Positions 34,921 through 46,205 of a stretch of 64,000 bases of DNA are shown piece after piece. Positions within the stretch are counted from its first letter, which is position 1, and every line of letters starts with the position of its first letter. The stretch is taken from NCBI GenBank assembly GCA_963931925.1, contig OZ007570.1, positions 33,789,584-33,853,583 on the forward strand, in the 5' to 3' direction. The DNA comes from Onchidella celtica. Its lineage: Eukaryota; Mollusca; Gastropoda; Systellommatophora; Onchidiidae. The notes beneath the pieces are model-generated. The model was not told the origin of the DNA, searched no databases, and saw nothing but the letters and a program-made list of their open reading frames with translations. A program made the translations under genes and the position numbers.

Positions 34921-37506
34921 AAACTATGCATGCATAGTCTTAGCCTCGGCCTAAATTATTTCTACTCGCCCTAAGGCAGGGAAAGGCCAGTTCCAACGAG
35001 TCCTGTACTCACTGCCCTCTGCATGCTATTGAACATCCTGCATACTTAATTTGATAAGGGGGTGGGGATTTCTATTCCTACCGGGAGCGTCCTCCTTCTG
35101 TTTGTTGCTACTGTCACCTTGGTAACATCAAAACATTTGGGTTGGTCGAACTAGGGATTATTGATGACAGCCGTGGCAATCAAGTCTCCCTGCACGGGTG
35201 TGGAGACCACGTTCGCTAGGACCTGAAATGCTTGGTGCGAAATTCGAATATCTCCTTTCGTTTTAATTTTCAAAGGCAGCACACTGTTTCCATGTACATG
35301 TAGTACGATTGGTAAGAATTTAAGATGTAACTACTGACAGCCCTGGACAATAACGTCAATCATGAAATTCTGGTAAATAATTTTCATGTTGAAACCTGCT
35401 ATATGTTTTTTTTTATAACATGGCTTTGTGCTAAGCTGACACTTACGAAGACATGCTGGCCACAACAGTTATTTGAAAGAAAGAAAGAAAGAATGTAAGA
35501 AAGAAAGAAGACAGAAGTTTGCAGGCCCAGTATGATATTTATAATAATAATAATAATAATGATAATGATAGTATTATTACCATTATTAAGATGCACGCGA
35601 TCGATTCTAAATATTCATTCAGTCTTACAAATTTCTTACATTAAATTAAAAGTTTGACCATTTTGCCAAAGCATTGCCTTCAAGTTAAAACCCCATGATC
35701 TTTACACAATACAATAATTTCAGACTTTATTTCAAACAAAGCGCTATGCCTTAAATCTTAAATTATCTTTTAAACCAGATAGTCTTTTGTCACTAATAAA
35801 TAACCATTTTGTCATTTCAAGAAACTTTGGGCCTGAGTATACCGACCGACGCCAGAGTGTCTTGGTTGAAGTGGAAGACTGTCTACCTCTTGAAAGCTAT
35901 CTCTTGACTGAATTGCTCTCAACTGTTCTTTTGTAACCTGTTACTTCTTCATTAACTGCCACTTCTCAAGGAAGTTGTCCCGTCAGTGAAGGAATGAGAA
36001 ATAGACAATGCTTATCTTATTCTAGCCCAGTGGGTCTTTCAGAGCCAGAGCACCTAGGATGTTGGGGTTTTTTCTTCCTCCCTAACTTTGCAGAAAACTA
36101 CATTTTGAAATTTGGACTACCCTCGTACAATGTTACCAAGTAACTATCGGTAATGCCCATTTTTTCACGAAGGTCAGCTAGTGAGTGACCAGTGACCATC
36201 AATTTGGTTTATATTAATAAAATGATGATCATTAATAACTTGGTCTGACAGATCTCAGGCGGAGGTACGAACTGAATGAAGGTCATTTGCTCTGTACGGC
36301 TTGTGGGTTCACTAAACAAAAGGTCACGTACACACACACACACGGCTGCAACTTGATTTTCACTGGTTAAGCACAAGCTTTTTTTCTCTCGGTCTTTTGT
36401 TCTCTATTATCTGAGGCTGAATTAGTAGAGATGAGCTGGGGTGGACGGCAAAGGCTGAGATTGGTAAGCTAGCTGGTTAGTTGGTTCAGAAACCGTTAGA
36501 TACCTTGTTGGTGTTGGCTAAATATGATTAAAATCACAAAATGTATTTATATATCAAGTAAATCATGGGTATATTTGATAAATATGGGGTGAGAAAAACC
36601 TATCACTTTCTCCCCATAAATTATCTAGTCTTTTCACCAGAATAATTCGTCACCGTACCCTAACACTGTAGTAAGTCAAAAAAATTCGAAAATTCCATTT
36701 TCCCCCATATTATTTAGTTACACTCAAAGCCACGTCGAATTATCTTGGTTACAGACTCCTGGGCCGAAAAATAACCAAATGGCGAACTTTCCACAATTTC
36801 TCGTAACTAGACGTCCAATTGTGCTGAAATAAAACCGTAGTTTGCTTCTCCTGAAAAGTAGCCCAAACCGATTACTGCTGTTTTCGGAAACAGTGACGAA
36901 TTGTAATTTTGTGAGAATTTCGGGGTGTTTCACCACCCATCAACAGAGTTTTAGTGACAATTTAATGAAGATTTTTGAAACTGAGATTTGGCTAGCTCAA
37001 ACTCTACAAACACTTGGCCACGTAACAATTAGTAAGTGACATTAGATTTCCTGCTTACTTCAGCCATTAAATAATATGTGGTGAACATATTAAACAACAA
37101 CAACAACAAAATTTGGCGTGAAAGGACTTTTCTTGTAAACTTCAACTTTTTTGTTTTCCTAAACCCCACGGCTCCAGATATTATCTTTTGTTTTCTGAAA
37201 TGACACTTGAGTTGCCAAATAAGTGTCATTCACAGTCATGTGCTGTAAGTCATAATCTGTTCTATGGGTAAAATTCTTATCTAAACTCAGTAGGTATCTA
37301 GATAACACTTTTCATTCATTATGTCTGTCAAGGCTTAGGAAATGCAGACAATGTAATTGTGCCAAACAAAGGTAGTATAAAAGGAAAGTAGCTGGAGGCG
37401 TATGTCATACTCAATCTCGTACATTAGTTTTTTCACGATCAATCATTCTGACATACCACAAATAAATTTATTTATTCGCTGTCAGTTTGTCTTCATGTGG
37501 CCTGCA
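34921..37506. other. No gene seen
   Basis: AT-rich sequence with GAAA and TAA tracts near 35,473-35,585; only short frames. Confidence 0.6.
35541..35585. repeat. (TAA)n/(ATA)n tract
   Basis: ATA units degenerating into GATAATGATAGTATTATTAC; a GAAA tract lies just upstream at 35,473-35,510. Confidence 0.85.
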
Positions 37507-37539
37507 GTGTGTGTGTGGGTGTGTATGTGCGTGTATGTG

Positions 37540-37795
37540 TGTGTGTATGTGTATGTATGTATGTATGTGGTAAGCGTGTGTGTATGTATGTAATACTACG
37601 TATGTATGTGGTAAGTGTGTATGTATGAGTGTACGTGTGTAGGTATGTATGTATGTGTATGTATGTATGTATGTGTGTATCTATGTATGTATGTGTGTAT
37701 GTATGTATGTATGTATGTATGTATGTATGTATGTATGCATGTATGTGTGTATGTATGTATGTATGTATGTATGTATGTATGTATGTATGTATGTG
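37540..37795. repeat. (GTAT)n microsatellite
   Basis: GTAT units with GTGT interruptions, preceded by a looser GT-rich segment from 37,507. Tyr-Val-Cys-Met and Thr-His-Ile-Tyr frames on the two strands are artefacts. Confidence 0.96.
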
Positions 37796-40700
37796 TGGTG
37801 GGTTTCTGGTGGAATTTAGAAGACAATTAACCATTCAACACCCAACACCGTGGTGCTTGCTCACTACCTTACGATCTTTACAATACAGCAACACCACACC
37901 AGGATCTTTTTGGCGACAGGGACCACATTTATTAATACATTAAAAAAAATAGAAAAGGGTTATGTAGCCCAGCAATGATTGAGGTTATAAACAAAAAGGA
38001 GTAATAAAAAGAACCTAAAATCTAAACTATAAGTAAGAGCTAAAAAAATCATAAACTAAAAGTACTAAAAATCAAGAAGCTAAAACCCAGTGCAGTCACG
38101 CCTACCGGCATCCCTGGCTCACTGCCTCATCCTTACTGTGAATAAATCGAAAGCAATGGACATACAGTACAGTAAGCATATAATATAATGTATACATCAT
38201 TAGTATGCGTGGATGAATAGTCATACTACTATCATTCACCTCATGCACATTGCATATCATATATTATACTCGCACGTCATCCAAATAACAGCCTCACGTA
38301 CAGGAGAGATAAAGATGCACACAAACCACAAAGACCCCCACATATTATATGGCCATACTGGCCTCCACAGGCTTACTAATCACTTGAGCGTGACGCCATC
38401 TTCTCCAGCTGCCCTTGGTGACAAACAATAATAACCAATACAATAACACAATATAGCAACAGTAATCATATTACCAAGACACAATGACTTCCAATACTCG
38501 TGTCACATTCGTTCATTACTGTACTATTCACTAACCGTGGATGGGCTGGCCTGGCCCAGTGCCACTGAATGGCGTCTCACCGCCCCACTGTATCAGCTGT
38601 CTTCCCCCAGTAACCTGCAACAATTGGGACAACATACTGCATAACTTCTAGTCCCATCATGTACCGTCCCCTGGGTTAACATGAAGATATTCAAGTATAC
38701 ACGCATTAACCGTCCAATATGCCTCCTTATCAGTAATATCATGGACCATAATATGCTTCCAAACACAGTGAAGTGACTGAACTTCAAATAACAGAAAACT
38801 TCCACAGCATCAATATTACATAACATACAGTGTAGCATCAAACTCTTATTACCGCCACTCTAAGTGGCCATAACATCTGTAACGAACACGTGCTTAAGCA
38901 GTGATCATCCAACCACACTGTCCAACATAGTAATCGTATAATAATATGCAATATTCATTTATAATATTCACTGCAGAGTAAACGAAATGCGAGTAAGTAT
39001 CAAAGAGAACAAAGTTACTAAGACCAACTCACCCGTTCTCAAGAGTCAGAACTGTACAACTTGCACGAATGACCGTCCTCTTGGTCCGAGTGCCTAGCTA
39101 GGGAATGACGCTGCGATAGATTGACTAAACAAAAATACGCATTTCATGCAGCGCCAAAACCTGCCCCAAGCTAATGGCTCATTTTGCTGAAATTATTTCC
39201 CCTTAATCCGATAGGGGGCGCGCAATAACTGGAGGTAAACAAACAGCAGCCGATCCCGGAAGTGACCGCTTGATTTGCCCTATACTGATGCTCCATGAAG
39301 TGACGGCTGCGCATAATAAACTGTAGTTTTCTCTCCAAAATGCCAGATTATTGCATTGTTCCCTTTTGCAAAAATCACGGTGGTTATCGGCACTGCCGCT
39401 ATCCGTTCTTATTCCTCTGTAGCTCAGCACCAAAATAAAATAACTTAAAATGCCACATACCAAAAATACCATTGAAAATAACACCTCTTTCAAATGTTAT
39501 TTTTCAATTCCATGAAATTACTGTTATAACTTTAGTATTATGAGCCCAAAGTAATCACTATCGGACATTTTAACGGCCAAAATCGCTAATCTGCGGGATC
39601 TGAGTAACACCCATATATCGTTTCAAGATGGATCTGATCACACAGACTCAAAATTACAATTTACTGATATTTGGATTACATTGAATAACTAACCTTTATT
39701 TTGGTATATTTTTGCCTGGGCTACGGAAAGTCATTTGTTGTATGTGTATGTCGATTTTATGTTTGTATGGAGTTTTAAAATTTGCGAAAGTACGCATTTT
39801 TTGCTCCTAAATTAAGCTTCAATATGGCTGTTGATTTTGAAAAACCATTTCGTTTATCCTTCTGTGGATAGGCCTTCGAATAACCAACACAATGATGTGC
39901 TTGTTACTTCTGCAAGTCCATCTGTTGATTTTTTTATGATGACAGTGAAAACTGATAAATTTTGACATTTTTGTCTTCCTTGTCAAAAAGTGAAATTTGA
40001 TGTGGGGGCATTTTTGATTCAAATAAAAGACCACTTATTAATAATTTAAACCCTTGAAAAAATTTGGGCTTGTTGTCTGAATTAAATAGAATGTGTTTAC
40101 AATTTGGTATGTTTGCAGTGATAACGCACCGGTGGTGTTTCATGAAAATTCAGATGATCCTAACTTTGCCAAATATTGAGATACAGAGACAAATTTGGTA
40201 TCAAAATTCTCAGGAAAATGAGTTCTTTCAATTGGAAAACTTAATTTACGTGTCTATACAGCGACTTTCCAAAATCAGTTTTGAGTACCTACTTTTAATC
40301 TCAATCCCTGCCTGGTTTCAGATTTCCCACCTAATTTGTTTGTATTGCTCCTGTCAGTAAATATGTTTCGTTAATATCAATATCACTTTAAGTAATTGGT
40401 TAACGTTTAAGTCGGATCAATCATACAAATCACAACATAAAACAAGTTTTTATATAGTAAACACTAAGAAAACACACCCACTGTTCACTGGAGTATAATT
40501 TATTTCACAGCCAATCAGGATTAGAGCACATAGAAAGGCGACAGGTTATCGGGGAATTGCAAGCATAAAAAAGAAATTTTTTTGAAAAAGTATTTCAGTT
40601 TCAGTACATAGGGCTACAACTCCGACTTTACAATCAAGAAATCACTTTGCATGGGAATATGATCCATAAGCTCATTTAATGAGATAATGGCTGATACCTA

Positions 40701-41085
40701 AAATCACATGATAAACACATTTTTTTAAATAAAGCTATGCACGGTGTATACAGCAGTTTGCATCATAAGGCAAGAAAAGACCATAGCTGCACCTAATGTT
40801 GATCAAGTCATGCTCAAGAATCCAAACAGATTTAAATAAATCCTTCTTGCAACGTTCGCCATATTAATAACATCGAGTCGGATAAAGCGAAAGTGCTTGA
40901 AAGTACCTCCACTTGTGGAGCGCCACCTATATTATTACGGCCCTTTGTGTTTGAGCAAAATGAGCCATTGCAATTGAGTTCGGGAATTCCACGACCTCTG
41001 GGCCACTCACGCCCATAAAAAATCCTGACAAGGCCGAGTCGCCTCGGTCAGTGCAGGTATTGGAGATCATAGAATCCAAGCACCC
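37796..41085. other. No supported gene; LTR-like composition at the left
   Basis: From about 37,794 to 39,060 the sequence is A- and C-rich with CACATTTATTAATACAT near 37,926, resembling the layout of the solo LTRs, but I found no clear end or target duplication. The THAP-like start at 39,340 is the only coding hint. Confidence 0.45.
39340..39438 (+). pseudogene. Possible THAP-like N-terminal zinc-finger start (32 codons)
   Basis: A short ATG frame encodes MPDYCIVPFCKNHGGYRHCR and 12 more residues before TAA. The start resembles THAP domains, which begin Met-Pro with C-x2-4-C, then Asn and Gly-rich sequence, then an aromatic-Pro pair; here C5-x4-C10, N12, GG14-15 and YP21-22 fit. The conserved Trp and the distal C-x2-H are absent, so at best this is a truncated or first-exon piece, either a gene start or a transposase relic. 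An ETS-type CCCGGAAGTGACC lies 73 bases upstream (39,255-39,267), which fits a promoter. No strong splice donor follows. It could be chance. Confidence 0.25.
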
Positions 41086-41141
41086 GACACCCCCGGGCAC
41101 GCCTTCGGACAACGACACCCTCGGGCATGCCTTCGGACCAC
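41086..41141. repeat. 28-bp tandem duplication
   Basis: GACACCCCCGGGCACGCCTT followed by CGGACAAC is repeated as GACACCCTCGGGCATGCCTT followed by CGGACCAC. Confidence 0.85.
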
Positions 41142-41165
41142 CGGAGTAGTCGTGGCACGGTCACA

Positions 41166-41300
41166 TATGTATGTATGTATGTATGTATGTGTGTATGTAT
41201 GTGTCTGTCTGTCTATCTATCTGTCAGTCAGTCTATCTGCGTGCTTGCCTGCCTGTCGGTCTCTGTCTGCCTGTCTATGTCTACCTGTCTATCTTTCCCT
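41166..41300. repeat. (GTAT)n then (GTCT)n microsatellite
   Basis: GTAT units to about 41,203, followed by a degenerate GTCT, ATCT and GCCT tract. Confidence 0.92.
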
Positions 41301-42595
41301 TTAGAACTAGTTTTTCTCAGGTAGGACAGGACTGTAACTCTATCATTTAACTATCTCTTGGCACATCCAGCGTATATAATATATAGTATACTGTAGTACC
41401 AAACAGTGCAGAAATGCTATGGCTCACCACAGTGGCAGGCGGTACAGCGCGCCAATACATTCATCACACTAGAAACAGTAAAACAAAATACACAAAAAGT
41501 AAACTCAAATCTCGTTGTGCTTGTTTCGTTTCGGCAATTAAAATTATTGATGAATTTACACTGGAGAAACATTGCAAAACAGTTCTATTTCATATCCCGG
41601 CACTAGCCACCAACCAGGAACAGAAAATGGATATCAATAATACAGTAAACTAAATATATCGTCAGCTGCCTCGTTAAAACTTACCTTTGAGGCTCTTTAT
41701 AAAGCATCTTAGTATTTTACATCGTAAGCTATAACTGAGCAGCGAAAACAACTTGGTATTTTCTCTATCTGGCTTTGTAAATATTAGACCATGATGGTCC
41801 TGTAACTACATCCCCAAAGGCTAGTTTTAAAGATCCATCTGACGAAACAATGTTTTCAGATCTTTCTTGAAAATTTCAGATGACAATGTGTCACAAGACA
41901 TAATCAATAACTCTGGTTTCAGGCTAGAGACGCTTTTGTTTTTTTCTTATCTTTATTTCTAAAGGTACATTCCTTAAAGAGACCTCCTTCACAAAGACTC
42001 ATTTGTTATAAGGAAAACAGCATGCAGCATCATCATCACGTTATCGTCTCTCACGAGTGAAGAAGTGTTGATAAAGTCATGATTATCTCAAGGTGGTCTC
42101 AACATGCTGACGGTTTTTCTCGTTCTCGCTAAAATTCTGACATCAGCCACTAAAATAGACGAGAAGGTTAAGAGTTGTTGAGAGACATGGCACAATAGCC
42201 CATGCACTGACAAAACGCCTCATGAAACAAACTGGAAAAAAAAAGATTATAATCTGATGACTAAGCAAATATTTGTCCAAAAGATAGAGCTTTCCTTCAC
42301 TGCTGCGTCATCCTTTTTCCCCGTGTACACACACAACTTTACTGTCTGCCAGCCTTGCGGCTCAAAGCCCTGCGGATCCTACAAGCTGATATCTAAAACC
42401 CGAGATGTTCCAAGGTCTGATTAAACAGCGCCTTGTTCTCATGTTTTCATTTTCATAGACGGGGGCCGACCATAAAGTATGAACGCTCTTTTTTGGTAAT
42501 TCATTTTTACAATGTCCCCCTCCCCTTTTCAATGTATGCTTTTCCGTGTGAGCACTGGTTTATTCCGGGTACCGCCGTGTCCTTCACCCTAATAT

Positions 42596-42832
42596 CCGAG
42601 ACACAAGATACCAAGATGGATCAGTTCGTCATTTTCTGTCCCTCGACTTGCGCGCGTATCATCCATGTCAACAATGCAACAATTCGCAACACACCCCTTC
42701 ATAATTGTATCGAAGGAGACTAGCACCACAGAGCTCTGTGGGTAGTACTCACCGTGTTTATTCGCGCGCAAGTTGTGGACATATTATTATAGTGAAAGAA
42801 GGCATGGTTCGTCTTGGTATTCTGTGTCTCGG
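42596..42832. mobile_element. MITE-like element, CCGAGACACA family, copy A
   Basis: The left end CCGAGACACAAGATACCAAG is the inverted complement of the right end CTTGGTATTCTGTGTCTCGG (about 20 bases, one mismatch). The interior contains ATCCATGTCAACAATGCAAC and TAGTACTCACCGT, shared with the copy near 62,650. It is non-coding and about 237 bp long. Confidence 0.75.
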
Positions 42833-43630
42833 GTAAAGTCCTAGGAAAAACTCATCTATGGCAGAACTTGAACGATGCAGCTGAAGGTTTACTTCCAGTT
42901 TTCCAAAAGAGCAAGAAAAAGGGAAAACTCTTTTCTTCTCTTTCTGTTTTATTCTTCAAGAGAGAAACTTAAAAAACCCCAGGATAATGGTAAAGTGCTC
43001 CCCATGCTCTGTATTTTGCACGTCTTTAAACCCAAATATTTATCGTCCTGCGTTTATCCATTTCATCTGGTAATACTGGGATATCATAATCTTCCTTAAT
43101 TCATATCAGGCTTCGCACTGAATTGCGCATGGCGTGTAACCTAAATATTTACTACGTTTATCTATTTCCTAGTTATATATATGACATATCTTTCTCCCTC
43201 AGAATACACCCTTTCCCCCATCTCCCACTCTCCTTTACCTTTCTCACTATAGCGAACGTTTTGCCTTTTTGTTGTTTTTTATGGGGGCGGGGTAAGTTTT
43301 TTTTTAGTTTTGTTAAAGATCCGTTTCATGGAAAATTGGAGGGAGCAAATTCCGTGTTCGGCCCAGCGTGTGGTCAAATCCGGGAAAGCTTACATAATCT
43401 GACATTGAATAGGGGATGAGGATAATTTTATTCACTCTTTCATTGTCAAAACCTTAGAACTTTCATTTTTATAAAGTCCTGGTTATTTGCAGATCTCCAA
43501 AAATGTGCAGAAAAACACGAATTTTATGAAAAATTAGTATAATAATACAATTTCCTGCTTGCGATGGAACATTATCAGCAGAAATTGGACTATACAGACA
43601 TCTAGACACGGGGGCTATTCACATTAATTT

Positions 43631-43869
43631 GTGAGTGGACCTGGCGAAATCAAGCGTAAGTTGAAAAAATTACATCTTTAAAAAATCAAAATAGAATATT
43701 TATAAGACGATATCAAGTAAAATATCTTAAATGAATGCTGAAAATGGCTAATCTTTCATATTATAAGTAAATGTCAATTTCCATAGAAAACATTTCCCAC
43801 TTTGGAGGGGGTGGCTCGGGAATTAATTTGGTCTTTCACCTTATGCCTGATTTCCCCAGATCCACTCAC
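43631..43869. mobile_element. MITE-like element, GTGAGTGGATC family, copy B
   Basis: A 239-bp element. The left end GTGAGTGGACCTGGCGAAAT pairs with the right end CCCCAGATCCACTCAC, and the inverted match continues inward over about 35 bases. The interior matches copies A and C. It lies just upstream of the SINE-tail-like repeat at 44,065. Confidence 0.78.
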
Positions 43870-44064
43870 ATGTCATGGAAAAGGTATTCGAAAAGTTAAC
43901 GTTGTTATCATTCACCTCTACAAGCCCCTCTCTCACACCCTCTGAGCTTCGTAGCAAATCAACCACTTGGGAGTATAACATTGACCGTGACACTTTCGGA
44001 TCTGCCTACCACTCCCTCCCCCTTCCTCCTTATCCCCCCCCCCCCAAAAAAAAACGCCGACCGG

Positions 44065-44187
44065 CGCTGCACTGTGGCGACGACGTGCCTTCTCCAGTTG
44101 TAACTGGGTGCAATGACACAAAGGCCAATTTCCCAAATGGGATTAAACTAGTATACAAATACAAAAATACAAATACAAATACAAATC
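44065..44187 (+). repeat. Dispersed repeat with GCTGCACTGTGGCG motif, copy B
   Basis: Matches 26,541-26,650 closely and ends in a (ACAAAT)n tail at about 44,153-44,187, which supports a retroposon 3' end. Confidence 0.62.
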
Positions 44188-45924
44188 TCTGACCCTAACC
44201 CTCATCCATTCAACCAGAAAACAATGGTTTAGAGTTAGGGATAAGGACAGGATCAGAGAGGTAAGTTTAGGTTGTCTTGGCTGCATGGTCGGGACTTGTG
44301 GAACTCTCTCCGGCAATATTGGAGTACGTTAGAGTCGGGAGCCTTTATACACCTAGATAACTGTCAATCACTTCAGTGTTCTTCTCAACAGCTTATTCAT
44401 TCAATTACTTATCAGTTGTCCGTGATGAACACCTCAACCAAAGCTTGCGAACACACATTCAAGCATAATGGCATACTCAATTTGATATTGATAGTACCAG
44501 TGCAGTGACCCAGTTTGTTAAAGGTCTTTATCCAGGTGTAAATGAATAGCCTCGTCCTGCTAAAAATGATTTTTTAAAAATAGCAACAAAAACACGCCAC
44601 GTGAATATTCATAGTATTGTGCAGACGGGTTGATGATGCTGGTATCTCTCTGAGCTTAAAACCTCCATGACTGTTATCTGATCTTCCTATCGTGATCCGA
44701 CATTCATGTTACAGATGGTATAGATAACTAGGCTAAAGATGTCTCCATTTTCACTACGCTACTGTTGCTGTTTCTTGTTGTTGTTGTCGTTGTTTTTGTG
44801 GAGGGCCATTTTTTCGTAATGTCTTTAAACATAAAAACTACAGCAGCCTCAGCTCAGACCTGGCAGGTGGTAGAGGACTGGAATCTACTTACAAAACCCA
44901 ACAGGGAAACTACCAAGTTTGTGTTCACCGTTTAGCTATAGCTTAGTATGTAAAATGCCACGACAACAGCCACTCAAAATTAAATTTAAAAATGTGCATT
45001 ACTCAGCATTTTAGTTTGCACCTACTGAAATACTTCAAGAAACTAAATGTGAACAGATCACGTAAAATAATGGAAACCGTTACTGACCACGTGTCACATG
45101 ATGCGGCTGGCGGAGATTCCGAGCAACTCTATTTTATCTTCCCTCCCCTCCTCTCTTTATCCAAAATGTAGACAGGAAAATGTAGGACTGTTAGTGTTAG
45201 ATTATGAAAATGCGGGGTGAAAAGCTATAGTCTTCGAAAATTCGAAAATTGTCTTCGCCAGTTGCAGCCCTACATTTTTTTGGACTCTGAAGCTTGAACT
45301 GTTATGGGGCACCTTTGCAACCAGCAACAATTATAGGGCATAGTCCAAAATTCACTCATTAAAACGGTTTCTTCAGGGTTTCTCCGGGATCAAGGGCTCT
45401 GAAGCTTACGCTTCATTAGTTTTATGGTAAATCCGCCATTGGTCTTCGTTAAGCATAATATTGAATGATTGTCGTTAGGGGACCGTAGTGTAATTACAAA
45501 GCCGAACAGAGAAAATACTGAGTCGTGTTCACTGGTCAGCTATATCTTTCTATGTGAACTGCCACTGTCCCCTAACATGAGCCAATATGAAAATCTTACC
45601 TCGATTTTATTGGTCCATCGCAAACTGCATGTTTTTTAAAAACGAAATAAGGTGAAAACCGCACTCTGCTATGGTATTTCGTTGTCTCTGAGTTGACGGC
45701 CTAAGTTTTGCACGTTGCATAATTCATTGTGATGACGTGGCAGCCAGCCAAATGACTGTGATAATATAAAATATTAAAGTAAAACTACGACAGCCATGCT
45801 TTGATGCTGCAGTGATTCTGAATATTTGAGACATTTTTGAAGAAACGAATATTTCTGGCGCTGTTGGCATCTAAGTCCAGGCGCGCACATGCAACTTTTT
45901 GTCGTGTCGCAGTCGTGTTTTAAA

Positions 45925-46205
45925 ACAGCCACGCATCAGTCGACTTTGATCCCCGACTAGTCAGACGGTGACGGCACGACACTGAGTTGAGTGAGGTCCG
46001 GTGCAGTAGACAACTACATGTAGTTGTTTTCTCATTGAAACTCAATTTTGTGACGTCACTATCATTACTAATCGGCCCATTAAAACCGGGTAAAGCTCGC
46101 CTAATTAAGCTTAGTTTCATAATCCTAACGACTCTGCAATGAGCTCGTGTCTCCGATCTATGCGCACCTCCATCCATTCGCCTACATTAGTCACAAAATG
46201 AGACG
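45925..46205. repeat. TGACGTCA-family repeat, decayed copy
   Basis: GTCGACTTTGATCCCCGACT followed by AGTCAGACGGTGACGGCACG matches the family's left arm. CATTGAAACTCAATTTTGTG and GACGTCACTATCATTACTAA follow as the interior and right arm. It continues with GCCACGTGATAACAACACAA, similar to 34,500. The boundaries are approximate. Confidence 0.5.

Noticed and set aside
37794-39060. A third LTR of the 24,056/49,137 type
   Set aside because: Composition and a TTTATT position are similar, but I could not find a matching end, inverted termini or a 5-bp duplication.
44197-44265. Telomere-like CCCTAACCCT and TTAGGG pieces
   Set aside because: Only one or two scattered units, no tandem array; the same is true near 19,170.
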